Position numbers and translations under genes: made by a program
Part shown: one piece after another, positions 23,801-38,800 of the stretch
Layout: every line of letters starts with the position of its first letter
How positions within the stretch are numbered: position 1 is the first letter of the stretch
Notes under the pieces: model-generated
Database searches by the model: none
Told to the model about the DNA's origin: nothing
The model's input: only the letters and a program-made list of their open reading frames with translations
NCBI GenBank assembly: GCA_958510875.1
Contig: OY294068.1
Span: 80,347,978-80,411,977 of the forward strand
DNA: 64,000 nucleotides
Direction of reading: 5' to 3'
From: Endomychus coccineus
Taxonomy: Eukaryota > Arthropoda > Insecta > Coleoptera > Endomychidae

Positions 23801-26800
23801 AATAATTAAAAATCTCAATCCGGCACACAGAACAACTAATCCGGCAACAGCACTTTCCATACGGCCATACTTGTAATATACTGCGGTCTGAGTGGCCCGA
23901 AATTTTGGCAATGTCTGATCGTGTTTAAATATAAACAATTCTCTCTCCTTAGGATAATAGGTCTATGGTCAAACTATTCGTTTCATACCAAAAAGTCACC
24001 GAAGAATTTTAATATTGTGCGAACATAAGCACACTACAAGTTAATTAATACCGCTGCTTGCTTGAGTCCGCACCGCTTCATTATCGCACGGCTTCAGTAT
24101 ACCGTAGTTAGTTCCGTCATTTGCCGTACTTGCATATTCCGTAGACTTAATATGTCCGCATGATTCGCATTCCGGCATAATGTTTCAAGATTGACCATTC
24201 TGTAAAACTATTTTTAACGGTACCGTCTATTTAATTGAGCTTCCTCATATTCTTCTGGGTCGAGTATTTGTTGTTTTAAACACTGTTCAATTTCATTCCA
24301 TATTATTGGCATTGTACAAATTTAAATAAATCTGATATTTGGAATTCTCCGTTTTATATAGTTATTTATGCTCCATCTTTTAATCAGCTAAGTTATAACC
24401 AAGTATCAATTGTAATTAAAACTTTGAATTTGTTCACAAGCTCAAGCCTCAAGTCTGCCCCGAAGATCATACGTGTAATGTTTGGTGAAACGTCGGCATC
24501 GAGTCGAGTTACTGTGGCTTGGAATCCATCCGAAAACTACGAACTTCCAAGATTATATATGTCCACGGAAGCCTACTATTGAAGATAATTTATTGTTATT
24601 CGTTATTTGCTTTCTTATATTTAGACATATATTTTAAAGTGTCGACTTTAACATTAGGCTGTCCAATTTATCTTATTTTTAGTACTAAATGCATGTCTCA
24701 AATAATCTTGATGAGTGCTGAAATTGATCTGAAACGAAATCGAACCATCCGATATATGTGGAATGAAAAATACCTCAGAAGTACAGTATTTGAAAAAAGT
24801 TAATGATGATTCATCGGAAACGAAACGTCGGATGTTAAAACTGATATAAGAAAGCTTATAAAATTGGCTAAGAAGAAGAATTTCTCATTTTGTTCCATCT
24901 TTGACGGTGACACTAGAAAAAAATGAAATAGGGAATCAAGAAATTCTGTTTTTTTCAAAATTACGCGAAAATTAAAAATGATATTGAAAAGTTTGTACTT
25001 CCATAATAGTCCGTTACTGTTTCTGATATTCCCATGACAGATATCCTCATCTTGGATCCTATACTGTATATCTAGCCTGAAGGCGTATCTCTCAGAAACA
25101 TTTTAAATACCCATGAGAAAAGTATCGGCGTCGGCTTCGTCACCGCCATGTCATTCTTCCAGAGTTCTAAAGTTCAAATTAATACATTTCAAATGATTTG
25201 GTAACCGAAATGCATGGAAAGACGTCAAATCTATGTCTAAACAATGAACGTTTATTTGAATCCACTGGGATAATGAATAAACAGATCGACAAATGTTTTA
25301 CAACTCTGTTTTGTACTCTATGTAATATACACTATGTATTATTATTATATGTTTTATACTATTTGTATTATTATATTTAGCTATCAGTTGGACTATCAAA
25401 ATGATTAGATTTCTTCAATTCCCTTCATTCCCTTAGGGGATGAATATCAAAAACCCCTTTTTCATAGGGTGCCTACATCGTATACCTACCTACCTAGCTG
25501 CCAAAATCTGAGTTTCACGGCTTTATAGTTTTGGAGATTGCTGTGTTTTCAACTTTGAAATCCTTACTTACTATAGTCAGGGTATAACCCTTTTGTTCTC
25601 CACATCTTATGTGTATTCGGGAAATCGCAGAAAATCTGGTTAGTGAGTAGTATTTCTGATTGATATACTCATTTAAGCTGGTTAATTCCATATTGTTTGT
25701 AACAGTACTCGTAATCTCCTATTATAGGGATAAGCGTTCCTTATATCGAGTACTAATGTTCCGAAGACTGTTCAATTTATGTTATCAAAGTCGTTCGCCT
25801 TCTCGACGACCTTATCTTTCGGAACAAGCTCTGAAATATCAATGTGCATACCGGTAGATTCCTAAGTATTGATTTGATGTTGGGGTACATATAATATGGT
25901 GCTTTTGTTTTGGTTACAGTACCCCCAACCTTATTCAATTACTACATAAACATCACATTTCAGAATGGTTGTAGAAATATCCATGATCATCGTCATTAGC
26001 TTCGTAGTACATAAACTCAAGACATTTCCAAAATAAGGAAAACAGATTTTGCTATTCAATAAATTACTTACCAGGAGTATCAAACTCTACAATCACTCGA
26101 ATTCCTCTCTGTCTGCCATATTCAATAACTCGCTGCACATCAAATGGTTCATATACTTTTGCTATTGGATGATACGCGCCTTGCTCACTTGAAAAAATAA
26201 ACACATTATCAGATACTCTAGTGTAGATGATGATTGAAGAACTTTTCACAGAACATGCAAAAATTGGGCAAATAGGGACCTGGTAAATATTTTAAATATG
26301 CGGCGAAACGTATTCTTATTTTTGCATTATTTTGTACGGTAAAATGATTTATAACAGTACTAATTCAAGAGCAATTACATCGTTCTGAGGATGACACAGT
26401 TTGTCGAAACAATACTGTTAACAAATATTGGCTCATTTTGACTTAAGACCACCAATCCTCGGCATAGCTGTGAATTTGTGTTGAACAGACAAGCCATATA
26501 ATACGCAAACCTCGGGATTTCCCTGTTGACATCAGAGAATGGCTCAAAAACTAGGACATTAGAATATAGACTTGGTGATGATACTTCATATTATTTCGAT
26601 GATTACTGTTAAAAAATAGTGGTTTATTTTGGGTTTGGACTTTCATGTTAAAAAGATAGAAAATTACATGGTTGACGAGTAAATAGTATTACGTTCGAAG
26701 AATCATAACTTCTGTACTTCGTAGCGAGCTGAATGTTGCGGAATTCCATTCGCAAGAGTTCATTCAGCTAAATAAAAAATCGAGAGATACATTCCGAAAT

Positions 26801-29800
26801 TCCAGTTCCTTATCGTTCTGCAAAATATGATCTAATAACATGTTGAAAAATTAAAAATAAAATTGGTAATTTTCGTTTTGGTACCTTTTCCATAAAAACG
26901 ACATAGTGCCATACCAATATGATTATTCTTAAACAAATGGTGCAAACCACAAGTCGATAACTTTTTCCGTTCAAAAGATAAGAAATTCCATCGTTTGACG
27001 ATTAATTAGTAGTAACCTGTAGTTACTAACGAGGTGAATATTACGCCATTCGATTCGCAAGAGTTTACTTAATTGAATGAAAAATCCGAAGACCTCTACC
27101 ATCAATAAATACTATATAATCACACTTATGCATGAAACATACTATTAAAATACTTTCAACTACCAAGTAGCCATCATCTGGGTTGTTTATGATGATGGCT
27201 ACTTGGTAGTTAAAAGGTCCTTTGTACTTTAAAAATATTCACAGTTGATAAGATTATTTTTTACATATTCTGGTTATAGTGTATCCAAAGTTGTGAACTC
27301 TTTTAGTTTATAGTACCATAATAGTATTAAAACAGAATGAAGTATATATTTTCACAATTAGTTCATTTTATAATATAATGAGATATGAATTCAACTCAAG
27401 TAGTCATACTTCAGCGATAAATGGAAATTTAAGGCAGTTGTCAAAGCATTTGCGAGGTATGTCAGTTTTAGTTGTTCAAATATTCAATATTCTTTTGCGG
27501 TTGTAGCTTATTTTAAGAATAAAAATTCTGTCTTGCTTTTACTCTTATTTAGTTACACGAGATCCAATTGCTACTGAAATAATAATTATAAAGTTTTAGG
27601 TAGGTCTTCTTCATATGCCAGGGAAAACCCAAAATGGAGAACACGTTCACCGCATTCTCGAAGATTTACACTTCCATCCCTGCCAAATTCAAATCGCATA
27701 AAAATTTCTGCACCAAAATTTTGGAACACACAGTCTCTTTTGCGAGCATTTCGAAACGCTATTTGTCGAAAACTCGGTTGTCGATGGTGGCTTCCTAGTT
27801 TCAAATAAAACTCTTTCTCATACGTCAGGGTATTCAAACAAACTGAACTTTCGTTACTGGGTGACGGAAAATTCTAACGAATTGCACGCATTACCGCTTC
27901 ATAGCGATAAAGTAGGGAAATTTACTGTTGGTGAGCGGTATGTTTGAGCCGTTGTTGCTTCAGGAAAAAAAAAAGGCTTGACTGTTATTATTACATTACA
28001 ACGTTGTCAACATGTACTTTGTACCTTGAACAACAACTTCGTAATATTGTTCCAACAAGCGGAACCACTCCCCACATTGTTAGGAAGTCAATGGGAATTT
28101 TGCTAAATATATTGCCTAATCGTGTCATTTTGAAATTTATGGACTTCAACTGACCGGAACGCAAGTTCACTTAATCTACTTAATGCCAACCCAAGACACG
28201 CCTAAATCCATACGTCATTGTGAAATTTGAAATCATACGCGGCGTCAGCAAATTCTACTAAATATCAGCACAGTAACATTAACGACTACTTCATCCTCAA
28301 CATACTAATGTTGCCAAATATACTCTAAAGTCATTTTAATAATATATGTGTACAAGGACAAGGAAAATCAATAAACTACAAAAACAAACTTTCAAATAAT
28401 CTACTTACTTAGTATTCTCAGAAATATATAAAAAATTAACAAACTAACATTCGAAAAATTTGACAAACTCACCTACAATAACGTTTCGCTTAGAATTTAG
28501 AATCTGCGCTATTGGAAGCAAAAGCAAATTGAGCTGGAGTCATACCAGCTGGCCTAGATTAGCTGCTGATACTACTGTGAGATAGCCTGTATTTCAAATT
28601 CATATATTATCAGTATGTCTGTTGTTTAATTAGTAGCAAGAAAGAATATTCATTTTTATAATATGAATAGATATTGATAACATAATACCTTAATAAACCT
28701 TAAATAAAATAACATTAAAAGTTCGATTTTAACTAGTTTTATAAATAAATGTGACTATAGTCACTATAGTCAAACAAATATTACAAAGTACTTTGTAATA
28801 TTTGTCTGAAGGATCTACTGTGTTAGCGAAACTTTCGTGACATTTATTTATTAAACTAGTGGAAACCGAAATTTTGATAGTTACTATATTCAAGTTTAGA
28901 ATGAATTTTTTTCATGTAATGGCTGATTCTATTTAATATAATATTGTTACACTTGATTTTTTTAAATTAATTTTATTTCATTTGCAGTATCTTTTTGATA
29001 TAGTATGTTTTACAACACCATTCATAAATAGTACTAGATTTGTAGAGGATGTAGTAGATTCCCAAGAAATTTCGTATTATTTAGTTCTTTTATTATACCT
29101 ATAGATGGCGCTGCAATTCTAGTACCAAACCCTATGGCAGCACTGCTCACAGTACTTGGCAACATTGGTACGATGATGGCGAATTAGTCAACCATCAAAA
29201 ATCGAAATACCATATGACCCTAGTAAACAAGTACAGAGTAATATAAGGACGTGTGATGCAATATATTTGGTAGAAAGTGCTGGCGCTGCGTATGATTTCA
29301 ATTTTCTTGATGACCTATGGATGTAGGCGTCTCTTGTGGTGGGATTAAGTAAATTTAGTAACTTGTGGAACGAACCAATAACCTTTATAACGCAAGGCCT
29401 AGGCGGTCGATCGGAACGTCAAAAGCCAGAGGCTATGTTTCAGCTGGTAAGTTACGGCACATTGCAGCTAGTTATTAGGAAATATATTAGGACTTCCTGT
29501 TTAAATGGGGTTGACAAACGTGAAATGAATCCTTAGTTTCACTCAGTGAGGTAGCTTCAAATTTAGGGCCCCACAAAAAAAAACTGGTAACCCTACCGTG
29601 AAAAAATCGTTCTATAACTAAACGTTTATTGACCAGAAGGAAAATCTCAAACTTTTTTCACTCATTTTCATAGTGTATTACAGTCAAGATGTAGATCATA
29701 ATGTCTGTATGGTTGATCAACCAAATGTCATCACAAAAAAAAGATATTAATCATAAAAAAACTGATATTGAACAAAATAACAAAACAGTAGGAACCAAAT

Positions 29801-32800
29801 GAATAAATCACTCTGAAGAGGGAATATATGAAATTACATTATATCAGGGAATGAATTTACACTGAAAATGAATAAGTACCTACTTCATTTTGCTTAATCT
29901 TGAAAATAGGACCTACAGATTGAGTCAGATCGAGCGGTGTATAGGATTAATCTGAGAGTATGAGAGAGCAAGACACATCATATTGTTAATAGAATAAACA
30001 GAAGAAGAACTTGTGTGGTGCAAAGGGGTGTGTGCATTGCACAGGTCGAACGAATCAGAGATGAGTTGCTATTCAGCGGTTTGTTGTTATTTACCAATTG
30101 CTGTTTCATAAAAGTAACTTCGTGACTGGAGCATATTTCTTCTAATATCAAAAAGCAATTTTTATTTTATACCTCTTATTTAAAAGTTATTCTGAGATTT
30201 CAGAAAGAAACTGCAGTAATAGCACTCGATATTGCGATTATGGTATTTATATTCAGAAATAAGTTTCGCCCATCTGTAGTAAAAATACTGGTCTGTGTCA
30301 TTAGTTAAGGGGTACTGACATACGCCCATTTTGTTTCAGGCTGGGGACATATGCTATTCTCATCTGTATCGATTCCTTAACGCACTTATTAAATAGTATA
30401 AATAGCAATACACCGGACTATTTGACACAATCTGTATACTACTCAACTGACAGTAATACATCTTTGATTGCATAACATGATTTTGTACAATCTAATTTGA
30501 AATATGGAATAATATTTTGGAGCAATTCAGTGCAGGTCGAGAGGTTAATCCTTTTAGAAATGAGATGTGTTCGATCAATATTTAAATTCAATCAACAAAC
30601 AAGTTGTGAAACAGTTTGCATTAGCAACAATATTTTAATTTTATATAGTCTTCACATTTTTCAATTAGTCATGTGAGCTATTCAAAGAATATTACCACGA
30701 ACATCCTTATCTCACAAAAAAAATGTTATTTAGCTAGTTCAAAAGAACGTTAAATTTTCGAAAATATTCAAATAACAGGTTCCCTCCTCGGCTGAAATAC
30801 CTGTCCTGTCATCTAATTAAGACGAGGCTCAGGATCTTCCTTATCGATAAGGCTTACTTCTCGCTGAACGAATTTTTTGTTGACTATAATATGATCTTTT
30901 AAATTCTAAATATATTTCGATATAACAAACTAGAAATTTTAATCTATAAATTTCATACAAATTACTCTCAATTATGAATTTAAATATTGTCCGTGTGGTT
31001 ATTTCATATTCTATTCATATTCATATTATGTGCTGTTGTTTATGGAACGCCGTTTTGATATTTATTAACAGCAGGCTTATGGTTTCCAAATAAATTTACT
31101 ACCCATTAAATCGCAACCAAGATCATAGCAAATAGTACGATTTTGTAGAATTGCCTAAATCATAATATCAGTTCATCTTAAAATAATTGTACTACATATT
31201 TGGGGATGCTATTTCCATTCAAAGCCAGTAGATTCGTTTGTATTTAAATTCAAAGCTGCTCTAAGAGGATTAATTTCTAAACAATTACAGGAATAAATTG
31301 TGTCCACATAGAATGTTAGCCGAATTTCTATTGTACTGAGAGTCAATATGCCAGGGAAATTTCAGTCGCTACCAAAGTTTACATTTGATGAGCATTTATC
31401 ATATATGAGAGATTTATTTCTATTGCATTCCTACAGTTTTCAGCTCATTCAAATTTATAGGGCAATATAAATGTTTCGCTGAGTTGATATTAATCCAAAT
31501 TGAGAATTTTTGTATTCGACTAATATATATTGTTTCCAATTTTTTTGGAATCCTTTCGTAAACCTTTGGATAGTTGGAATTACTTACATTAATATGTTTT
31601 CCCAATTTCTTTGTTATATAAATTTCAATTGTAAACGTGGTTATATTTCGATTCACATGCTTATTTCTATCTTTGCAAGATATTCTGTCGTTACATTTTA
31701 TTGTACTATTAAAATATAATTAGCAAAAATAAGACTTTTCATGAATTCTCTCATTTATCAGTAATCGGAATTTCAATGGTATGTAATTTTTATTTTATCT
31801 GCATTATTACGTTATAGGAAATGAAAATCTTCCACCTTACTATAGAAATATTCAAATTTTTGCAGGAATTTATATCATATGCTTTTTATTGACTATCTAT
31901 TCCATGTACCTAAGGGTTATGTCTTCTCAACTCAATTATTCCAAAACTAATAATGTGGACGAATTAAAATGATAGTTGAATTTTAACGTCCTCGCGATTC
32001 CGAATATAAAGCCATTTCTGATGTATTGGAATTTCATCTTTAACATGACTACAATTTATTTGAAGGAGAAATTTTATTCGTTTCCATTTTTATTTAACAC
32101 AAGGTGTCTGCATACAATAAAAACTCGCAAGTAATAAAAATGATCTTTGAAACGATTATGCTGCCATCTGATGGAGAATAACTTAATGTGTTAACTACAT
32201 AATACGTATAGTTGATTTTCTAAATCGTCACGAGAGGCGCGTCAATTTGCATTGTTTACATCATTATTTTGTTACCCAGGTGCCTGGTGATAATTAAAAT
32301 AAAGAAACGAGGCTCAATCAAGTGTGTATGCAAATTATTTCGGATTTTATTTATCATGACCCGTGTATCATAAAAATGTTACAAAGAATAGAAATTCTTG
32401 TTGAATGTAGCACTTACCGAATATAAATATCAAAATTTGCCGAGCCGTTTTAATATTTATTTCATCATGATCCTGCGTTGAATAAACTGTTCATGTATTA
32501 TTTTGATTTGCACGTTTCAATTTAATGTTCCAATTTTAATGCATGTACAAACATATTCATCTCTTAATTTCAATTGACACCAGCTATCTGTATATCATAA
32601 AAATGGATGTAAACAATTAAAATTGACCTGCCTTATATGGCAATTGCTGTCATATTGTTCCTCGCGCTATAGAGTTTGAGCTGCCCGCCACTAGAGGCAG
32701 TTCGATTTCCATTGTTTATTTACATCATTCTTTTGTTACCCAGGTGCCTGGTGATAATTAAAACTATGTAAAGATGCTCTTTCAACTGTATATGCATGTT

Positions 32801-35800
32801 ATTTCTAATTTTATTTACCATGAGGTTATGTTCCAATTTTAATGAAAGCTTATGAACTTTTTCATCTCTTAATTTCAATTGACACCAGCTATCGGTATAT
32901 CATAAAAATAGATGTAAACAATGGAAATTGACCCGCCTATAGTGGATAGCTGTCATACTATTCCATACACTATAGAGATTGAGCTGCCCACCACTAGAGG
33001 CACTTCGATTTCCATTGTTTTGATCGATATTATGATATCGGAATTTTTATGGTATGCAGCAATAATGGTAAACAATGATTTGAAATCCAAATAATTATTG
33101 TATCAAATAACTATATGAATGTATATCTCATTGAAACATGCAAACAGAAATAATTTCAATACAATATAAATAATTATAACGTCGAAGTTCAGATAACATT
33201 GAAATAAGACTATCAATTTAATTCAGCTCAAATTAAATGAGGGATTGTAAGCTTGGGTCCGTTGAAATTCACATATCAATATCATGGTTACATTAAAAAT
33301 TGGTGTGAATTGAAATAAAAAATTTGAAGACCAACTCGTGAGAGTTTCATATAATTATAGAACATTGGTTAAAATGGAAATAGCAAATACATAGAAATAT
33401 GCATCATCAGTTCTATTTCCAAAGTAAATTTGTCTACCATATTTCGATTCATATGAAATAAGTTAGTCAGTATTCTTATTATAATCATTGTTATTTGGAT
33501 GTTGTTCTAACGGAAAATATGGTTCTCATAAAAAAAATGGTATCATAAAAATTCGAATGCTAACAGTCTTTTACATTAAATTGAATTTGAAGGAATAAAA
33601 TTTAGGCATGTAAAAATTAGGAAGTCAATTTAAATTGGAAGGCATATCGAACTACAATGCTTTTAAATGATTTCAAATACAGACTTATACCATTATATAA
33701 ATGAAATTGTAACTTGAATAAACAATATTTAATGTTTTAAAATATTTTACTTGTTCCACTTGCAAAATCAATTGTGGTTGCCAAAAAATAAGGTAGTAGC
33801 ACATATTACACATCAGGTTGGTTATCAAAGAAATGTATGCATGCATTCATTTTAGGATCTCATACAATAGCAGTCTACAAAATAATTGGGACGAATTGAT
33901 TAGCAATTGAAAAAAATAACAACGTCTTCATTAATATGGGGTCGTCTATTTGAAAAGGAAAATTTTTTCGTGTATTATGAATTGAAAAGTTTTGATTTCA
34001 ATTCAAGAGAAGTACCTAAATGAACTGTATGATTCTTCTGTAGAGCTTAGAAATAATTTGAGTCGAAGAGATAATTCCTTGTGAGAACTATAAGTTCTAA
34101 ATTAAAATACAATGGATCTCAATTTCTATCAGAATTGGACTAAAGTGAAATTTGTGTAAGACCTGGGCCTTTTTAATAAGAATCTGTTTTCATATCAATG
34201 CAAGGATATTATTATTTAAGTAGAAAAATTTTAAGGGTCGAGTTTCTATTCTGTAATTCAATTGTTTTTAATTTGTTACACATTATATTTTAGACCGAAC
34301 AAGATGAGGAAATTATTATATCCGCAAAGAAAAATTGTTGAATAGTGTCATATTTTGGAACGCAGTTTTAATATTTATTAATAGCAAGCTTAGGTTTGAA
34401 AATAAATTGACAACCAATTACTTATATGTCTTTAAAACGACATACTATCGAGTTATTCATTAACAAAGAATAATGCATATAATAAAAATTCATGTAGTTC
34501 CAATGAGAATCATGATTATTTGTAAGTCAGGGTTTAAAAGTTTAGACCGTGTTAATTGAAATTCACAAGTTTTTCTCATTGCATATAGTGTGGGAATAAA
34601 TATCAATTACAGAGCATCCAGAGCGATAGCTCGATTAAATATCAAAACGGCGTTCCATAGTTGTTGACATGTTCTATACCCATTGGTATTAAGAACCAAT
34701 AAAGCTCTATCTATACAACTGAAATGGTATTTCGTTTTGTTATACATAATGAAAAACACAAATTTAAGAATAAAATCACAAAACTCACAAATCACAAAAT
34801 AGGCCCGTGTTATGCAACACTTTACTTGTTGAGAACTACAACCTTCATAATTCACGTCTCTGACAGTTGCTCACGACCAAACAGGGGCCATAGGACATAG
34901 ATGTGATATGACAACGTATTCAGTTATTCTTGACATTTATCGTTACATTCTGGACGCGGTGTCCGCAATCTGCACTTCCATGCAGGAATAGGAAAGTAAT
35001 CGTCCCGTTTCATACAATGATTCATATAATCAACACTCATATAATCGGACCAGCATATGGGATCAATAACAGTTTATTTAACTATTTATAGCCAACACGC
35101 AGGTTTCTTTAGAGCTAAAACGCAAAAAAAAACTAAAATCAAAAAGCTTTAATCAAGAGGCGTCATTTCAGACCAGTAACAACCTCTCATTTTATTATAT
35201 CAATTTGTTAAAACCAATAAAACGGTTTATCGCACTTTTTTTTCGGGAACTGTGCGTGCTAAGATGATTCTAACAAAGCATGGAGATAGTGTTCTGGGTA
35301 CCCAAGCTACAATAACTTTCATTGCCAAATTGTTTAAATATAGCTAGTAATTGGGAAAATACAACATTATTTCAAGACCTACTCCTGGTTATTTAAATAA
35401 GATAATCTTGAAATTATCATTGAAGTTATGGTTTTCTATAATTACATCTTCCGCAAAGATTGAATCCGATTCATTATTAAAAAAAACTACGTCTATGTTT
35501 TCTGAAGGATCCTTTCTGTCTGTCCAAAGTATATCATAGGGCAGGACCCACATTCACCTTATAAACTCCACATTTGTCTTCATCAGATAATTTATGTTTA
35601 CTATTTTTGGTAAACTTGGCTCAGTTATTCTACGTTTTAAACGTGAATACGGAAATTTTAGTAGTGAGTGGCCCCGTATTCATTCATTTATTTATTTACA
35701 TTACACTCAATTAACAGGCATAGAGCCCAATTACAAAATGAGGAATAACACAATATAAGATATTCAAGAGAATATTATAACAGGCATTGAAATCAAACTG

Positions 35801-38800
35801 AGATAACATAACATTCTACAAACAGAACATAATCATATAACTAGAACAAAAATTAAACAAAGAAGAGGAAAAATGCAATCTATAGAGAACTGAGCATTGC
35901 ACGAAACGCTTCAGACATCAGATAAGTCAAACTACATGTGAATAGATCGACTCGCATATGTGAGTTATTGTAAGCTCTGCACATGCCACCGATTGGCGGT
36001 GTGGGCAAGTAGAAAAATAAATTAGGTCTGAACTCAAATCTAGGCACATGAAAACACAAAGCCCGCAAAATTTTCGAACATTCCACAGAATAATGGAAGA
36101 GTTTGAACAGGAATACTATACCCGACTTGGATCTCCGGTAAGCCAAGCTGTCGAAAGAAAACCTCGAAAGTAAATCGGTATGCGGATAGCCAATAACAGG
36201 GTAGATATTGTCACACTTAAAAGCAAGATATTTGAGTAGGATGGAGACCATACCAAGGACACATATTCCAACCGTGATCTTACAAATGTATTAAAGAGAA
36301 GAATATATGTCTGAATCTCGGAAAATTCTCTAGAATATCTTAGAACAAACCCCAACGTCTTAGACGCTTTGGCGCACATATGACTGATATGATCAATGAA
36401 TGATAACTTTATGTCAAATATAACACCAAGGTCACAGAACGTCTTCGGTCTATTCAAGACACAGGCATCCAGGGTAGGTATATTCGTATAGAATGCCATT
36501 GGACTTCAGCGAGAATCTCAAGGCAGCACACTTACCAACATTAAAAGGCAACATATTCTTCAAACACCATGCATTCACAGCTGACAGATTGGATTAAAGT
36601 CTGAGACAGTCACCGACATCAGATACCCTGAAATATATTTTGAGGTCATCGGCCTACAAAAGATGGGAGACATCCAAGATCGCCAAGAGGTCATTAATGA
36701 ACAAAATGAAAAATGGAGGGTTAAGAATAAATCCTTGTGGCACCCCCGAAGTAGCAAAAATGTCGACAGATACTCCACCACGATAACACATACAGTGTTT
36801 TCTTGACTTCAGGTAAGATTTGAAAAAGAACAGAAGATTAGCAGAAAACTAAAGTTGTCAAGTTTATTAAGAAGAATGTCTTGGCCTAGTCTGTCGAACG
36901 CTTTAGAAAAGTCTAAGTAGAGAACATCCGTCGTCAATGGCCTTTGAAATATAGTCTGTAGAGTAGATTGGTAGTTGTGGAGCGACCCGATACAAAGCCA
37001 TGTTGCTGTTCAGATATCAACGATTTGACATTGAAATATATTACGTTCGAGAGAAGGATTTCGAAAAATTTAGAGAAATTATTTTGAATAACTATCTGTC
37101 TGTAGTCTGTGACGTTGGAAGCATCTCCTTTTTTAGGAATAGGAAGACGAGAGGACGCTAAAAGATGCCAGGGCAGTCTCAGACTAAATATGGGGTACAA
37201 ATATATGATACTAACATGAGGATAGTTTTGTTTTATTGTAGGAAACACTGAGTTTATAGCTAACTTGTATTGTTTTCTAGATAGAACTGGTCAGACAGGA
37301 AGGACCTTCAAAACACGGATCAAAGAACATAGACGTAGTTTCATTAATAATAAATCGGATTCAAACTTTGCGGAACATTTAATTATAAAAAACCATAAGT
37401 TTAATGATAACTTCAAGATTTTACACATTCTGAAAGAAAGTAATACATTAAATTTGCTGGAATCACTAGAAGTTAATAAATATGAGAAGTCCGATATCTT
37501 ATGGAATGATCAACAAATACTTAATAATTACCCCTTGTTAAATTTGCATAATTAGAATTTCCGCTTGCTACCAGTTTATTGTTTCATCCCTCAATTTGTT
37601 AAAACCCAATTAGGTGAAATTCCAATAAACTATCTATCCTAAGATTATCAATATTAGTTATATATTAGGAAGCTATTTTGTAACAAGTTAGTACTTAGTA
37701 ATTTATTTTTGAAGAAGCTACTGTGTTAGAGAAACTATAGTCTCATTTATTTATTAAACTAGCAAAAATCGAACTTTTATTTAAGTTAAGAATGAATTTT
37801 CATCACGTAATGGCTGATTCTATTCAATAAGTAGGTAATTTATTTTCCTTCACTCATTTGGTGAACATTTCATGAATTACATTTAAAATTACAAACAATT
37901 TGTATTATTTGATATAAAAAGTAAAGAACTTCTAATTTTGTTTGTAAACAATTTATTGAATCAGATGGTGTTATATTCAAAAACATTGTAAACCTGGTCA
38001 ACCTGACAATAATAGCTGACCTTGATTCATGACGTCATACCATTCGTTACGTAAATGAACAATATCCGATTAATTTCGTGCGGTTACTTGAAAACTAATC
38101 TGTATTGAGAAATCTCAGTGAATTACCTGAAGGCCAAAATCGCTCCCGTCTTATGTGAATTTGTGATAGTGATGTAAGCAAGTATATCGTTCAAAATTGA
38201 TTTACCAGAATGCGCCACCTATAGCGGAACCGTGGCAGTTATTCGCCCGAAATAATTTTATGTGCATAATATCATCAACTATACTTCAGAATAAAAATAA
38301 TAATAGCAATATCAGAACATATGTCCACTCCTTGACTTCTTGTTCTGTTTAATTTCAGAGATCGAGCGCTTTTAATGAAAAATCCTTTACAAGGTATATT
38401 ACCAAGCTGTGAGAATGTGAGCATTCTCATTCTAAATGACAGCCTGGATCGTAGTAAATTTTTCTCTTACCTTAACTGAGGAAATTTTGCACTTTTATAA
38501 GGGAAGCTCTGGTCATCTGTAATATGCCAATGGAATACGTTGAATTTATTGTAAGACATTGCTTCTAAAGTCTGCAGGATAGCATACATCGGAATGAAGT
38601 GCCTTGAAGTATCAAGTAATAAGCCACGATGTGCCAATCGTGGATAATCATAAATGTTTGTTGCGTTTAGAACTAGCTAGAAAAATATCAATAGCCATTA
38701 CTAGATCATCAAAATCAATAGAATAACTTTATTCCCCTCTTTCATATACAACACTTATGGTACTTCGCAATTAGCCTTTTCAACAGCCCCTCTCCCGTCC

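Noticed and set aside
28738..28874. microRNA precursor
   Set aside because: The long inverted arms match Penelope-like 3' ends elsewhere in the window, so a transposon origin explains them better.
34607..34855. 82-codon minus-strand frame with Cys residues
   Set aside because: Overlaps LINE 3' UTR pieces; no known domain.
38672..38676. Alternative acceptor 4 nt downstream for exon 3
   Set aside because: It would shift the hexosaminidase frame; the first AG keeps it.
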